Shown in pieces: positions 1 to 8,223 of a stretch of DNA of 34,941 bases. Under the pieces are notes generated by a model, which worked only from the letters and a program-made list of their open reading frames with translations, searched no databases and was not told where the DNA came from. Made by a program: the position numbers and the translations under genes. How positions within the stretch are numbered: position 1 is the first letter of the stretch; each line of letters starts with the position of its first letter. The stretch is taken from positions 1 to 34,941 of the forward strand of contig NZ_LDRK01000027.1 of NCBI RefSeq assembly GCF_001477055.1, given 5' to 3'. The DNA is from Leucobacter chromiiresistens (GTDB taxonomy: Bacteria; Actinomycetota; Actinomycetes; Actinomycetales; Microbacteriaceae).

Positions 1-813
1 CGCGTCGTACGACGCGGCGCGATCGACGGTGTACGACGCGACGCGCTCGGCGAGCGCGGGGGTGACGACCTGGTAGTCGATGCGCCATCCCGTGTCGTTG
101 TCGAACGCCTGGCCGCGGTTCGACCACCACGTGTAGGGGCCCTCGACCTCGCCGTGGAAGCGGCGGCCCACGTCGACCCAGCCGTAGCCGGGCCCCTCGG
201 TGCCGTCGACGCCGACCACCGTCTCGCCCGCCGGGCCGAAGAAGCGGTCGAAGTAGGCGCGCTCGCGCGGCAGGAAGCCGGCGCGCTTCACGTTGCCCTT
301 CCAGTTCTTGATGTCGAGCTCGCGGTGCCCGACGTTGAAGTCGCCCACGATGGCGACGAGTTCGCGCTCCTCGGCGAGCTCGCGCATGCGCTGGCCCATC
401 GCGTCGAGGAAGGCCCACTTCGCCTCCTGGCGCGGGGTCTCCACCTCGCCGGAGTGCGTGTAGTTGCTGACGACCGTGAGGGGGGTGCCCCCGAGATCGA
501 AGTCGGCCTCGAGCCACCGACCCGAGGACTGGATGCGCTCCTGCGCGTCGAGCGCGCCGAGCCCGACGCGGTGCCCGGTGGCGGGCACGCGGCTCGCGAT
601 CGCGACGCCCGCGCGACCCTTGATCTGGCAGGGGTCGTGGATGAAGTGCCAGTCGTCGCCGAGCAGCTCGGTGAGGTGCGCGTCGTCGGCCCGCACCTCC
701 TGCAGCGCGAGCACGTCGACGCCTCGCGCGTCGAGCCACTCGCCCATGCCCTTCCGGAAGGCGGCCCGGATGCCGTTGACGTTGACGGATGCGACGCGCA
801 GGGTTTCAGCCAT
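1..813 (-). CDS. xth: Exonuclease III family DNA repair nuclease (3' end cut by window edge)
   Basis: Reading the minus strand from the ATG at 811-813 gives 271 codons that stay open to base 1, so the C-terminus is missing. The protein begins MAETLRVASVNVNGIR and shows family motifs in order: the Asn-containing first strand (residues 9-16), LALQEV with the metal-binding Glu39, SGRWLEAD, GDFNVGHRELDIKN in the middle, and WRIDYQVV near the cut end. The final Ser-Asp-His motif should lie just outside the window. The family cleaves DNA at abasic sites and trims 3' ends in base excision repair in the cytoplasm. It lies 66 bp downstream of a second member of the same family on the same strand, so the two may be co-transcribed. 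Family assignment is firm; whether it is the main AP endonuclease or a paralogue cannot be told from sequence alone. Confidence 0.9.
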   Translation of the reverse strand, partial: MAETLRVASVNVNGIRAAFRKGMGEWLDARGVDVLALQEVRADDAHLTELLGDDWHFIHDPCQIKGRAGVAIASRVPATGHRVGLGALDAQERIQSSGRWLEADFDLGGTPLTVVSNYTHSGEVETPRQEAKWAFLDAMGQRMRELAEERELVAIVGDFNVGHRELDIKNWKGNVKRAGFLPRERAYFDRFFGPAGETVVGVDGTEGPGYGWVDVGRRFHGEVEGPYTWWSNRGQAFDNDTGWRIDYQVVTPALAERVASYTVDRAASYDA

Positions 814-879
814 GCCCGCCAGTCTACGGCGACCGCGGCGGCGGCATCGAGCGGGCGGAGCTTTCGAGAACGCCGGGCG

Positions 880-1758
880 TCAGAACACCATCGGGCGGTC
901 GTCGTCATCGTCGAAGGTGCCGCCGAGCAGGTCGACGTCGATGTCGCAGACGACGGGAACGTGGTCGCTCGGCGCATCGCCCTTGCGCTCCTCGCGGTCG
1001 ATGACGGCGCCCGTCACGGCGTCGGCGAAGGCGGGCGACCCCATGATGAAGTCGATGCGCATGCCCTGGTTCTTCGGGAACTTGCCCGCCTGGTAGTCCC
1101 AGAAGGTGTACCCCTCGGGCACGATCGGGCGCACGACATCGGTGACGAGGGTCTCGAACGAGGCGAACATCGAGCGCTCCTCGGGCGAGACGTGCGTGGA
1201 AGCGCCGGGGCGGAACGACGGATCGGCCATGTCGCCCTCGCGGGGGGCGATGTTCCAGTCGCCCATGAGGGCGAGGGGCAGCTGCGGGTCGGCGTCGAGC
1301 CAGGCCCGGGCGTCCTCGCGGAGCGCGGCGAGCCAGTCCAGCTTGTAGGCGAAGTGCGGGTCGTCGAGCGACCGGCCGTTCGGCACGTACAGGCTCCACA
1401 GGCGGAGGTCGCCGACGGAGACGCCGAGTGCGCGGGCCTCGAGCGGCAGGCCGTTCGGGCCGACGCCCTGCACGGACTCCTGGCCCTTCACCGGCTTGCC
1501 GAACCCGGGCATGCCCGCGAAGCTGCGCGCGACGTCGGTCATCTCGTGGCGGCTGGCGATCGCGACGCCGTTCCACTGATTGAGGCCGTGGATCTCGACC
1601 GAGTATCCGGCCTGCTCGAACGCGGCGATCGGAAACTGATCCGGCCGGCACTTGATCTCCTGCATCGCCAGCACATCGATGTCCTCGCGCACGAGCCAGT
1701 CGACCACGCGGCCGAAACGAGTGCGGATCGAGTTGACGTTCCAGGTGGCGATGCGCAT
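880..1758 (-). CDS. xthA: Exodeoxyribonuclease III (AP endonuclease)
   Basis: A 292-residue protein starting MRIATWNVNSIRTRFG, a near-canonical exonuclease III N-terminus. The open frame extends upstream of this ATG, but the canonical start motif fixes the start at 1756-1758. Motifs seen: TWNVNS (5-10), LAMQEIK with Glu34, LYVPNG, GDWNIAPREGDMAD and the C-terminal SDHVPV with Asp265 and His266, so the metal and catalytic residues are all present. The length is typical (about 260-290) apart from an acidic tail with five consecutive Asp residues. The enzyme would act in base excision repair as an AP endonuclease and 3' phosphatase/exonuclease. It is the upstream gene of a pair with another exonuclease III homologue. 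The divergent LuxR-type regulator starts 97 bp away, so both share the intervening promoter region. Confidence 0.95.
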   Translation of the reverse strand: MRIATWNVNSIRTRFGRVVDWLVREDIDVLAMQEIKCRPDQFPIAAFEQAGYSVEIHGLNQWNGVAIASRHEMTDVARSFAGMPGFGKPVKGQESVQGVGPNGLPLEARALGVSVGDLRLWSLYVPNGRSLDDPHFAYKLDWLAALREDARAWLDADPQLPLALMGDWNIAPREGDMADPSFRPGASTHVSPEERSMFASFETLVTDVVRPIVPEGYTFWDYQAGKFPKNQGMRIDFIMGSPAFADAVTGAVIDREERKGDAPSDHVPVVCDIDVDLLGGTFDDDDDRPMVF

Positions 1759-1855
1759 GGGATTCAGCCTACCGCCGGGTGCTTGCGCAACTCGGCCCGC
1801 CCCGTCAGAATCTGGGCAAGGCCCGCGAGGCTTTCGGGGGCCCGGAGGGAGCGTC

Positions 1856-4519
1856 ATGGCGGCGCGCGGATCGCAGGCGGGAGCGGGCGGGGACCGGATC
1901 GCGGTTCCGCGTCGCAGGCTGCACGACGTCGTCGAGGCGGCCCGCCCCGACGGGTCGGTGACGGTGCTCATCGGCGAAGCCGGCAACGGCAAAGGCTACC
2001 TCGCGGAGCAGGCCGCGCTCGCGCTCGCCGCAGAGCTGCCGGGCGCCTACGCGGTCGAGGTGCTGCCGCGGCCGTCGCGCCCCGCGAGCGGCATCCCGTC
2101 CGTCTTCCCGGTCGGCGCGGATGCGGACCGCGGCGAGGGCGCGGCCGACGACGCGGCCGACGACGCGCCCCGGCCGCCGCCCGCCGGCGACGTCGGCGCG
2201 ACCCTCGGAGGCGTGCGCCCGGGGGCGCCCGTGATCCTCGTCGCCCCCGACATCGACGAGTACCCGCCGTACGACCTGCGCATCCTCGCCGAGCTGGCCC
2301 GCACGCGCACCGTGCGCATCATCGCGACGGCGCGTCAGCTCTCCAGTGCGATCGACCGCATCGGCAGCGGCCCGCAGGTGCAGCGCCTCAGCATCGGGGC
2401 GCTCGACCTGGAGGAGAGCGCGGGCTTCCTCTGCTCCATGCTGGGCGTGGATCGCATCGACGCCGACACGCTGGCGCGCTGGCACGCGGTGTCGGGCGGC
2501 AACGCGTACGCCCTCGCCGTGCTCGCGCTCGCCGCAGACCGGGCGGGCGATCTGCGCCGCAGTCGCGGCACGGCGTGGGCGGCGCGGCGGGACGACGCCG
2601 TGACGGGGGAGTACGCCCGACTCCTCGCCGCCTCGTGCACGGAGCCCGAATGGCAGGCGCTCGAGTTCATCGCGCAGGCCGAGCCGATCATCGAGACCCC
2701 GCTGCTGCGCAGCATCGATGCCGGGGTGCTGACCGCCCTCTTCGAACGGGGTCTCGTCGTCACGCAGGCGCGTTCGGGGGCGCCGACGCTCACGCTCGGG
2801 CATCCGCTGCTCGCCGCCTCGGTGCGCGCCGCCATGTCGCCCGTGCGGCGCATCGAGCTCGACGACCGCATCTTCAGCGTGCTCGACGAGGATCGCGCGG
2901 GCGGAGACCCGGCCGCCGACGCCGACCGGCTGATCCGGCTCGTGGTGTTCGGCACGGCGGCGGGGCGGCGCGTGCCGTTCCCGTGGATCTGGCGGGCGTT
3001 CGAATCGCTGGCACGGGGCGGTGATCCGCGTCTCGTGCTGCGCCTGGCGCGCAGCATCGCCGAGCACGCCGACGCCGATGGGGCGCAGGCGGGGAGCGCA
3101 GCCCTGCGGGCGGTGCGCATCGCGCGCCTCCTCGGAGACGAACCGGCTCGGCACGGCGCGCTCGAGCGCATCGCGGAGCTGCTCGCCGATGAGACGCGGC
3201 GCGGCGCGATGCCGCCGACGCTGGAGGTGGGGCTGATCACCACCGTGCTGCAGGAGCGGGTGCGCGACGGCGGCGAGCCGGATGCGGCGCTGCGCGAGCT
3301 CGACGCGCTGAAGGCCCGGACCGGTCATCGGGCGGCGCGGGCGATGATCGGCAGCGCGCGGGTGCAGGTGCTCGCCGAGACCGGGCGGCTGCGGGAAGCC
3401 GCCGAAGCGTGCCCGCCGCACGACGTCTCGGCGGATCTCGGCATCGAATGGGCCCGTTCGCCGGGACGGGCGATGGCCTCGCTCATCCTCGATCAGCGGG
3501 GCGCGGTGGAGCAGGCGGTGGCGAGCGCCGAGCACGCGCGGGCGCTGAGCCGGCTCGGGCCGCACTCCCGCAGCGACCTCGTCGACATCCAGGGCTTCTG
3601 CACGCTGCTCGGGCACTGGGTCAGCGGCAGCCGCGAGAGCGCGCGTCGCGTGTACGAGGGACTCGCCGGGGAGGCGTCGGCCGACGCGCACGCCGAGGCC
3701 CACTACTCCGGTCTCGTCGAGGTCGGCGCCGTGCTGCTCGCCGTGCAGGAGGGGCGATGGACGGAGGCGGTGGGGGGCGGGGAGCGCCTGGCGGATCGGC
3801 TGACGTCGAGCGATCCGTACGCGCTCGCGCCGCTCGTGCAGGCCGCACTCGGGCTCTCCCTGGCGGTGCTCGGGGAGCGCGCGGGCGCGATGCGCGCGAT
3901 CGGCGCATCGGAGTCGCCGCAGCGGGGCGTCTCGATGGCCGTCGGCGGGCATCGGCGCGTGCTCGCGCTGCGCGCCCGTCAGTGGTTGCGGGATCCGCAC
4001 GCCGCCGACGAGGCCGCGAGGATCGTCGACTGGGCGGCTCGCGAGCGGCTGCCCTACATCGAGCTGCTCGCGCGGCACGCCCGCGCGTACGAGACGCGGG
4101 CCGTCAGCGGGGACGACCTGGTGACCGCGGAGCGCCTGGCGGCGCAGGTCGACGGCCCGCTCGGCGACGCGCTCCTCGCGCACCTGTCGCGGATCGCGCG
4201 CGGACCCGATCCGGGCGCGCCGGCCGGCGCGCGGCCCGCGGTGGACGAGGAGCCCGAGATCCGCCTGCTCGCCGATCTCGGGATCTGGCTGCCGATGCCG
4301 CCCGCGCCCCATCTCACGCCCCGCGAGCGCGAGATCGTGCTGCTCGCGGCGCTCGGGTACTCCAGCAGATTCATCGCCGACCGCCTCACCATCTCCGCCC
4401 GCACCGTGGAGACGCATCTCTCCCACGCGTTCGCCAAGATCGGCGTCGAGAACCGGGACGAGATGCGCGAGTGGGTGGCCCGCAACCGCACCGAGATGAC
4501 CCCGCCGCGAAGTACGTAA
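1856..4519 (+). CDS. LuxR family (LAL-type) transcriptional regulator with degenerate P-loop
   Basis: An 887-residue protein from the ATG at 1856, chosen because a GGAGGG Shine-Dalgarno sits 7 bases upstream; the open frame extends further 5' without a comparable site. The N-terminus carries a P-loop-like motif GEAGNGKG (40-47), where the usual Ser/Thr after the Lys is Gly47. Next comes a Walker B-like stretch (VILVAPDIDEYPP) and a long helical, TPR-like middle. The last about 70 residues form a clear LuxR-type helix-turn-helix (HLTPREREIVLLAALGY, then ADRLTISARTVETHLSHAF). This is the layout of the large ATP-binding LuxR (LAL/MalT-like) regulators, which bind DNA through the C-terminus and sense signals through the large N-terminal part. 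It lies 115 bp upstream of a surface-protein gene on the same strand, which could be a target, but nothing in the sequence proves that. The signal sensed is unknown. Confidence 0.88.
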   Translation: MAARGSQAGAGGDRIAVPRRRLHDVVEAARPDGSVTVLIGEAGNGKGYLAEQAALALAAELPGAYAVEVLPRPSRPASGIPSVFPVGADADRGEGAADDAADDAPRPPPAGDVGATLGGVRPGAPVILVAPDIDEYPPYDLRILAELARTRTVRIIATARQLSSAIDRIGSGPQVQRLSIGALDLEESAGFLCSMLGVDRIDADTLARWHAVSGGNAYALAVLALAADRAGDLRRSRGTAWAARRDDAVTGEYARLLAASCTEPEWQALEFIAQAEPIIETPLLRSIDAGVLTALFERGLVVTQARSGAPTLTLGHPLLAASVRAAMSPVRRIELDDRIFSVLDEDRAGGDPAADADRLIRLVVFGTAAGRRVPFPWIWRAFESLARGGDPRLVLRLARSIAEHADADGAQAGSAALRAVRIARLLGDEPARHGALERIAELLADETRRGAMPPTLEVGLITTVLQERVRDGGEPDAALRELDALKARTGHRAARAMIGSARVQVLAETGRLREAAEACPPHDVSADLGIEWARSPGRAMASLILDQRGAVEQAVASAEHARALSRLGPHSRSDLVDIQGFCTLLGHWVSGSRESARRVYEGLAGEASADAHAEAHYSGLVEVGAVLLAVQEGRWTEAVGGGERLADRLTSSDPYALAPLVQAALGLSLAVLGERAGAMRAIGASESPQRGVSMAVGGHRRVLALRARQWLRDPHAADEAARIVDWAARERLPYIELLARHARAYETRAVSGDDLVTAERLAAQVDGPLGDALLAHLSRIARGPDPGAPAGARPAVDEEPEIRLLADLGIWLPMPPAPHLTPREREIVLLAALGYSSRFIADRLTISARTVETHLSHAFAKIGVENRDEMREWVARNRTEMTPPRST

Positions 4520-4634
4520 TTCCCCCGGATCCGCCGCCGCGGACGCGCACGTAGCCTGCGATCAGGTTGACCGAAGATGCGCGGCCCGGGGGGATTTCTC
4601 AAGTGCCGTGCGCACCTGAGAAGCGAGAAGGATC

Positions 4635-6266
4635 ATGCACACATCGGTTCGGGGCGACGGCATCGGAGCCGCACCCCGATTGCAGCGCAGTCGCCTGACG
4701 ATTGCCCTCATCGGCGCGCTCGCGCTGACGATCGGACCCGGCATCGGAGCCGCGTCCGCAGACGAACTCGACGGCACGACGACGGAGACGTCGGAGGTGT
4801 CGGCCGCAACGGCCGCCGCACTCGAGCCCGAGCCCGCGCTCGCCGCACCGGACGCGGCACCTCCCGCCGCCCAGCCCGCCGCCGAGGCACCCGCGGCCCC
4901 GGTCGTCGAGGCGCCGGCGGAACCCGTCGCAGAACCGCCCGCCGCACCCGCGGCCCCCGTCTCCGAGCCGGCGCCCGCGGTCGAACCCGCGGTCGCACCC
5001 GCAGCCGAACCCGCAGCCGAACCGGCGGCCGAACCCGCGGTCGCACCCGCAGCCGAACCCGCCGCCGAGTCGCCGGCGGCGCCCGACGCGCGGGTCGCCG
5101 ACGCCGGGCCGAAGGCCGAGCCCCGCACCGGCAGCGAGAACCCGCACAACAAGGTGACGCTCTGCCACGCCACCGGCTCCGAGAAGAACCCGTACGTGTC
5201 GATCACGGTGAACGCCAACGGCACCGCGAACGGGCACATCGGCCATCAGGACGGCCGCGACATCATTCCTCCCTTCACCTACAACGATCACGGCGAGGAG
5301 GGGTCGTTCGGCGGCCAGAACTGGGATGCGGCGGGCCAGGCGATCTGGAACAACGGGTGCGCGCCGGTCGACCCCGATCCCGACCCCGACCCCGAGACGC
5401 CGGTGCTCTCCATCGCACCGCTCGCGTGCGTGCCGCTCGGAGATCCGCTGCCCCAGAGCATCGCGGTCACCGTCTCGGGCCTGACCGAGGCCGGCGCGTG
5501 GACGCTGACCGCGACCGGCACCGGCGGCCGCAGCGCCTCGGTCGAGGTGCTCGGCAACGGCACCTACGCCGTGCCGGTCGACGGCGAGGGCTCGTACACG
5601 GTGACCATCGGCTCCGACGAGGGAGTCGCCGACACGGAGACGGTCGTCGTCGCCCGCTGCCCCGACCCGCACGAACCGGACGAGCCGGTGCTCGAGGTTC
5701 CCGAGCTGCCCTGCATCGCCGTGGACGCGGCACTGCCGACGTCCATCGCCGTGACCGTCGGCGGCTTCGCCGACGAGAACGCCGCTGCCGACGCGCACGA
5801 GGCGGTCGCGTACCTGCTGCGAATCAGCGGCGGATCGGGCGGTGAGGCGACCGTCGCAGTCGACGGGAACGGCAGCTACACGCTGCCGCTGTCGGGTGCC
5901 GGCGTCTACACCGTTGAGCTGACCGGGGGCGAGTCCGCCATATCGGCCTCGGTGACCGTGCAGCGCTGCGAGACGCCGCCGCCGCCGGAGCCGCCCGAGC
6001 CGCCGGCGCCGCCGGCCGAGCCCGTGGAGCCGGTCGTGCCGGCCGTGCCGAAGGTCGCCCTGCCTCCGCTGGTGGTGCATCCGGCTCCGGTGACGGTGCG
6101 CGTCGAATCCCCGGCACCCGTGCGGGTCGCCGAGCACCAGCCGCTGCTCGCCGTGACGGGGGCCGACGACGGCGGAGCGGAGCTCGCCGCGGCGGGGCTC
6201 GCGACGCTCGCGGTGCTCGCCGGAGGAGCGATGCTGCTGTCGGTGCGGCGCCTGCGCCGCTCCTAG
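4635..6266 (+). CDS. LAXTG-anchored cell-surface protein with Pro/Ala-rich stalk and two Ig-like repeats
   Basis: 543 residues. The N-terminus is a signal peptide: basic start, hydrophobic core at about 21-35, and a likely cleavage after ASA (residue 42). A low-complexity Ala/Pro/Glu stalk follows to about residue 150. Next is a compact region at about 168-245 with KVTLCHATGS, HIGHQDGRDIIPPF and a closing Cys, a motif set I recall from other actinobacterial surface proteins but cannot name. Two similar beta-rich modules each start with a Pro-Val-Leu strand, contain IAVTV and end with a Cys. The C-terminus is a sorting signal: LAVTG (505-509), a hydrophobic segment, then RRLRRS. LAXTG is the motif used by class E sortases in high-GC actinobacteria. 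An AAGGA ribosome site precedes the ATG. It is probably attached to peptidoglycan; the ligand is unknown. Confidence 0.85.
   Translation: MHTSVRGDGIGAAPRLQRSRLTIALIGALALTIGPGIGAASADELDGTTTETSEVSAATAAALEPEPALAAPDAAPPAAQPAAEAPAAPVVEAPAEPVAEPPAAPAAPVSEPAPAVEPAVAPAAEPAAEPAAEPAVAPAAEPAAESPAAPDARVADAGPKAEPRTGSENPHNKVTLCHATGSEKNPYVSITVNANGTANGHIGHQDGRDIIPPFTYNDHGEEGSFGGQNWDAAGQAIWNNGCAPVDPDPDPDPETPVLSIAPLACVPLGDPLPQSIAVTVSGLTEAGAWTLTATGTGGRSASVEVLGNGTYAVPVDGEGSYTVTIGSDEGVADTETVVVARCPDPHEPDEPVLEVPELPCIAVDAALPTSIAVTVGGFADENAAADAHEAVAYLLRISGGSGGEATVAVDGNGSYTLPLSGAGVYTVELTGGESAISASVTVQRCETPPPPEPPEPPAPPAEPVEPVVPAVPKVALPPLVVHPAPVTVRVESPAPVRVAEHQPLLAVTGADDGGAELAAAGLATLAVLAGGAMLLSVRRLRRS
4982..5068. repeat. 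In-gene Pro/Ala/Glu repeat of the surface-protein stalk
   Basis: Six-base and nine-base units encoding Ala-Glu-Pro and Ala-Val-Ala-Pro alternate here. A larger block (Glu-Pro-Ala-Val-Ala-Pro-Ala-Ala) recurs after 48 bases. The repeat stays in frame and lies in the extended stalk, so length changes by slippage would alter stalk length without breaking the gene. Confidence 0.75.
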
Positions 6267-6292
6267 ACGCACGACGCACGACGCACGACGCG
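6266..6292. repeat. Short 7-bp tandem repeat after the surface-protein gene
   Basis: The heptamer GACGCAC occurs three times in a row with a partial fourth copy, beginning at the last base of the surface-protein stop codon. It is non-coding and directly precedes the terminator hairpin. No function is evident. Confidence 0.7.
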
Positions 6293-6298
6293 AATGAC

Positions 6299-6344
6299 GC
6301 GGCCGGTGGTGCCGGCGGGGAGACCCCCCGGCGCCACCGGCCGC
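6299..6344 (+). terminator. Strong GC-rich terminator hairpin after the surface-protein gene
   Basis: GCGGCCGGTGG at 6299-6309 pairs perfectly with CCACCGGCCGC at 6334-6344, and the stem continues inward through TGCCGG/CCGGCG with one G-U pair. It lies about 30 bases after the stop codon and before the LCP gene. There is no clear U-tract, as is common in high-GC actinobacteria. Confidence 0.75.
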
Positions 6345-6475
6345 ACGTGCGCGTCGGGCCGCGCACCGATCCGAAGCGCTGCGGCACTCTCCAAGCGCAC
6401 TTCCAGTACCGCGGGGTACATTGAATCGTTATGTCGGGCGCGATCAGCGCTGCCCGCGCGATTCTGGGAAGCTGA

Positions 6476-7777
6476 ATGACACAGAAACCTGCTGGAGCAC
6501 TCGAACGCCACTCGTTCGTGCGTCATGGCAAGCTCCGTCGTTCGAGCGCATGGGGAAACGCGCTCCGGGTGCTGCTCACCACCGCGATCGTCGTGGTGCT
6601 CAGCGGAGTGGCCACCGTCTCGTACGCCGTTTTCGGCCTGGTGGGCGACCTCGACACCGTCGAGCTCGGCAACGAGTCGACCGCCGTGGGAGTGGGCGAC
6701 AGCGCCATCGACGGCGCGCTCACCGTGCTGCTCGTGGGATCCGACTCGCGCGCCGGGCAGGAGATCGACGACGGCGAGGAGGGCGAGCTCAACGACGTCA
6801 CGATGATGCTGCACGTCTCGGCCGACCACAAGAACGCGACGGTCGTGAGCTTCCCGCGAGATCTCATGCTGCCCATCCCGAGCTGCCCCGGGCCGAACGG
6901 CGAGCCCGACTACTACTCGGCGATGAGCGAGCAGCAGCTGAACTCGACGCTCGCGAACGGCGGCCTGCCCTGCGTGGCCGAGACGATCTCCGAGCTCACC
7001 GGCATGGAGATCCCCAACGCCGCGCTCATCACGTTCGACGGAGTCATCGGCATCTCGAACGCGATCGGAGGCGTCGAGGTGTGCCTCGCGCAGCCGATCG
7101 TCGACGAGCACACCGATCTCGACCTCCCCGCAGGCGAGAACACGCTCGTCGGGCTCGAGGCGCTGCAGTTCCTGCGCACCCGCCACGGCGTCGGCAACGG
7201 CGGCGACACGAGCCGCATCAGCAACCAGCAGGTCTTCATGTCCGCTCTCGTGCAGAAGCTGAAGAGCGCCGACACCCTCTCCGACCCGATGAAGGTCTAC
7301 GGCCTCGCGAAGGCCGCGGTCGAGAACATGACGCTCTCGAAGAACATGGCGAGCGTGCCGTTCATGCAGCAGGTCGCGAACACCGTCAAGGACATCGATC
7401 TCGAGAACATCAACTTCGTGCAGTACCCCTCGTTCGACCACCCCTACCAGTCGGGGCGCCTGACCCCCGACTACGCGAGTGGCGACGCGCTCTTCGAGCT
7501 GATCAAGAGCGGTCAGCCGTTCGCGGTGGACTCCGTGGGCGAGGGCGTCGCGGTCGAGGGCGCCGATGAGGCGGCTCCCGAGACGGGCGCGGAGACTCCG
7601 GCGCCGGAGGAGACCACCGCTCCCGAGGAGACCACCGCTCCCGAGGAGACCGCCGCTCCCGAGGGGACCGCTCCGGCGACGGAGGAACCGGCGACGTCGG
7701 AGCCGGCGCTCCCCGAGAACGTGACGGGCGTGCAGGCCGACAAGTCGGTGTGCTCGATGGGCCGCACCGTGTATTGA
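6476..7777 (+). CDS. LytR-CpsA-Psr (LCP) family cell-wall glycopolymer ligase
   Basis: 433 residues. A basic cytoplasmic N-terminus is followed by one membrane helix (about 28-52) and then an extracellular LCP domain with the family landmarks: LLVGSDSRAG, DVTMMLHVS, VVSFPRDLMLPIP, LITFDGVIGISNAIGGVEVCL, and a late RTRHGVGNGGDTSRISNQQ. The conserved Arg and Asp residues of these motifs bind the pyrophosphate of the lipid-linked donor. LCP enzymes transfer glycopolymers such as teichoic-acid-like or arabinogalactan-like chains from a polyprenyl carrier to peptidoglycan. The C-terminal tail (about 360-425) is a low-complexity Thr/Ala/Pro/Glu repeat. GGGAAGC about 5 bases before the ATG serves as ribosome site. 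It has its own transcription unit behind a terminator and ends 62 bp before tRNA-Ser. The exact glycopolymer cannot be read from sequence. Confidence 0.92.
   Translation: MTQKPAGALERHSFVRHGKLRRSSAWGNALRVLLTTAIVVVLSGVATVSYAVFGLVGDLDTVELGNESTAVGVGDSAIDGALTVLLVGSDSRAGQEIDDGEEGELNDVTMMLHVSADHKNATVVSFPRDLMLPIPSCPGPNGEPDYYSAMSEQQLNSTLANGGLPCVAETISELTGMEIPNAALITFDGVIGISNAIGGVEVCLAQPIVDEHTDLDLPAGENTLVGLEALQFLRTRHGVGNGGDTSRISNQQVFMSALVQKLKSADTLSDPMKVYGLAKAAVENMTLSKNMASVPFMQQVANTVKDIDLENINFVQYPSFDHPYQSGRLTPDYASGDALFELIKSGQPFAVDSVGEGVAVEGADEAAPETGAETPAPEETTAPEETTAPEETAAPEGTAPATEEPATSEPALPENVTGVQADKSVCSMGRTVY
7601..7672. repeat. 18-bp in-frame repeat in the LCP gene tail
   Basis: Four tandem units encode Ala-Pro-Glu-Glu-Thr-Thr or close variants; units 2 and 3 differ from each other at a single base and the fourth is truncated. 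The reading frame is kept, so copy-number change would only shorten or lengthen the extracellular tail. Confidence 0.8.
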
Positions 7778-7813
7778 GGCCCGACCGATTTCCACCGCAC
7801 CCGTTCGTTCGGG

Positions 7814-7819
7814 TAGAGT
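7814..7819 (+). promoter_or_regulatory. Possible -10 box for tRNA-Ser
   Basis: TAGAGT lies 20 bases before the mature tRNA 5' end, a reasonable distance for a short 5' leader. No convincing -35 hexamer is visible 16-18 bases upstream, so this is a weak call from position and similarity only. Confidence 0.3.
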
Positions 7820-7839
7820 GGATGACGTTGTTCGTGTAT

Positions 7840-7930
7840 GGAGACGTGCCAGAGCGGCCGAATGGACTTCACTGCTAATGAAGGGTCGGGGTTAACTCGA
7901 CCGGGGGTTCAAATCCCCCCGTCTCCGCCA
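7840..7930 (+). tRNA. tRNA-Ser (anticodon GCU)
   Basis: A 91-base class II tRNA. The acceptor stem GGAGACG (7840-7846) pairs with CGTCTCC (7920-7926), followed by discriminator G and an encoded CCA at 7928-7930. The anticodon stem CTTCA/TGAAG encloses the loop CTGCTAA, giving anticodon GCT, which reads AGC and AGU serine codons. A long variable arm (GTCGGGGTTAACTCGAC) and the T-loop GGTTCAAATCC confirm the type II serine fold. It lies between the LCP gene and the sugar-uptake module. Confidence 0.97.
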
Positions 7931-7943
7931 GTCGAACAGCACT

Positions 7944-7981
7944 GAGAACCCCCGGCAGGAGTGATCCTGCCGGGGGTTCTC
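7944..7981. terminator. Perfect 16-bp hairpin downstream of tRNA-Ser
   Basis: GAGAACCCCCGGCAGG at 7944-7959 is the exact reverse complement of 7966-7981, with a six-base loop AGTGAT. It begins 13 bases after the tRNA CCA and is the obvious tRNA terminator. It can fold from either strand, so it may also stop minus-strand transcripts of the sugar operon that read past 8224. Confidence 0.85.
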
Positions 7982-8223
7982 GTCTGCGGTCGGCGCTCTT
8001 TCTGTCGTGAATGCTCGGCGGGCACGCGTCACGAACCTGTGCGGTCACCGCCCTGTGGGGGGGGGGCTTCGTTCAGCACAGGGATGGCGAGCGCATCAAT
8101 TCTCGAGCACCGTCGTGTTCGAGCGCCGACGGGCGGTTTCCCGCGGGCAGCTCGATCGGCCTGCGCCGACGCTGCCTCGGTACTCCGGCTCCACCTCCCG
8201 GATCACGACATGCAGTGCCCGGG
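7982..8223. other. Gene-free stretch between tRNA hairpin and sugar operon
   Basis: No supported gene. It holds a run of ten G at 8057-8066 and a short imperfect hairpin at 8102-8123 (CTCGAGCAC, four-base loop, GTGTTCGAG), with one G-U pair on the plus strand. Open frames here have no ribosome site and no recognisable protein. I see no integrase or insertion-sequence remnant. Confidence 0.6.

Noticed and set aside
154-3024. Long plus-strand open frame of about 950 codons across the exonuclease genes and the regulator
   Set aside because: It is antisense to two clear exonuclease genes and overlaps the regulator in another frame; composition is the Arg/Ala/Gly-rich shadow typical of GC-rich DNA.
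1805-4426. Minus-strand open frame of 873 codons opposite the LuxR-type regulator
   Set aside because: No known motif, extreme Arg/His/Pro content and no ribosome site; the plus strand carries a complete P-loop-to-HTH protein.
7898-7930. Attachment site from integration into tRNA-Ser
   Set aside because: I looked for a second copy of the tRNA 3' end in the window and found none, and there is no integrase; transfer is suggested only by composition.
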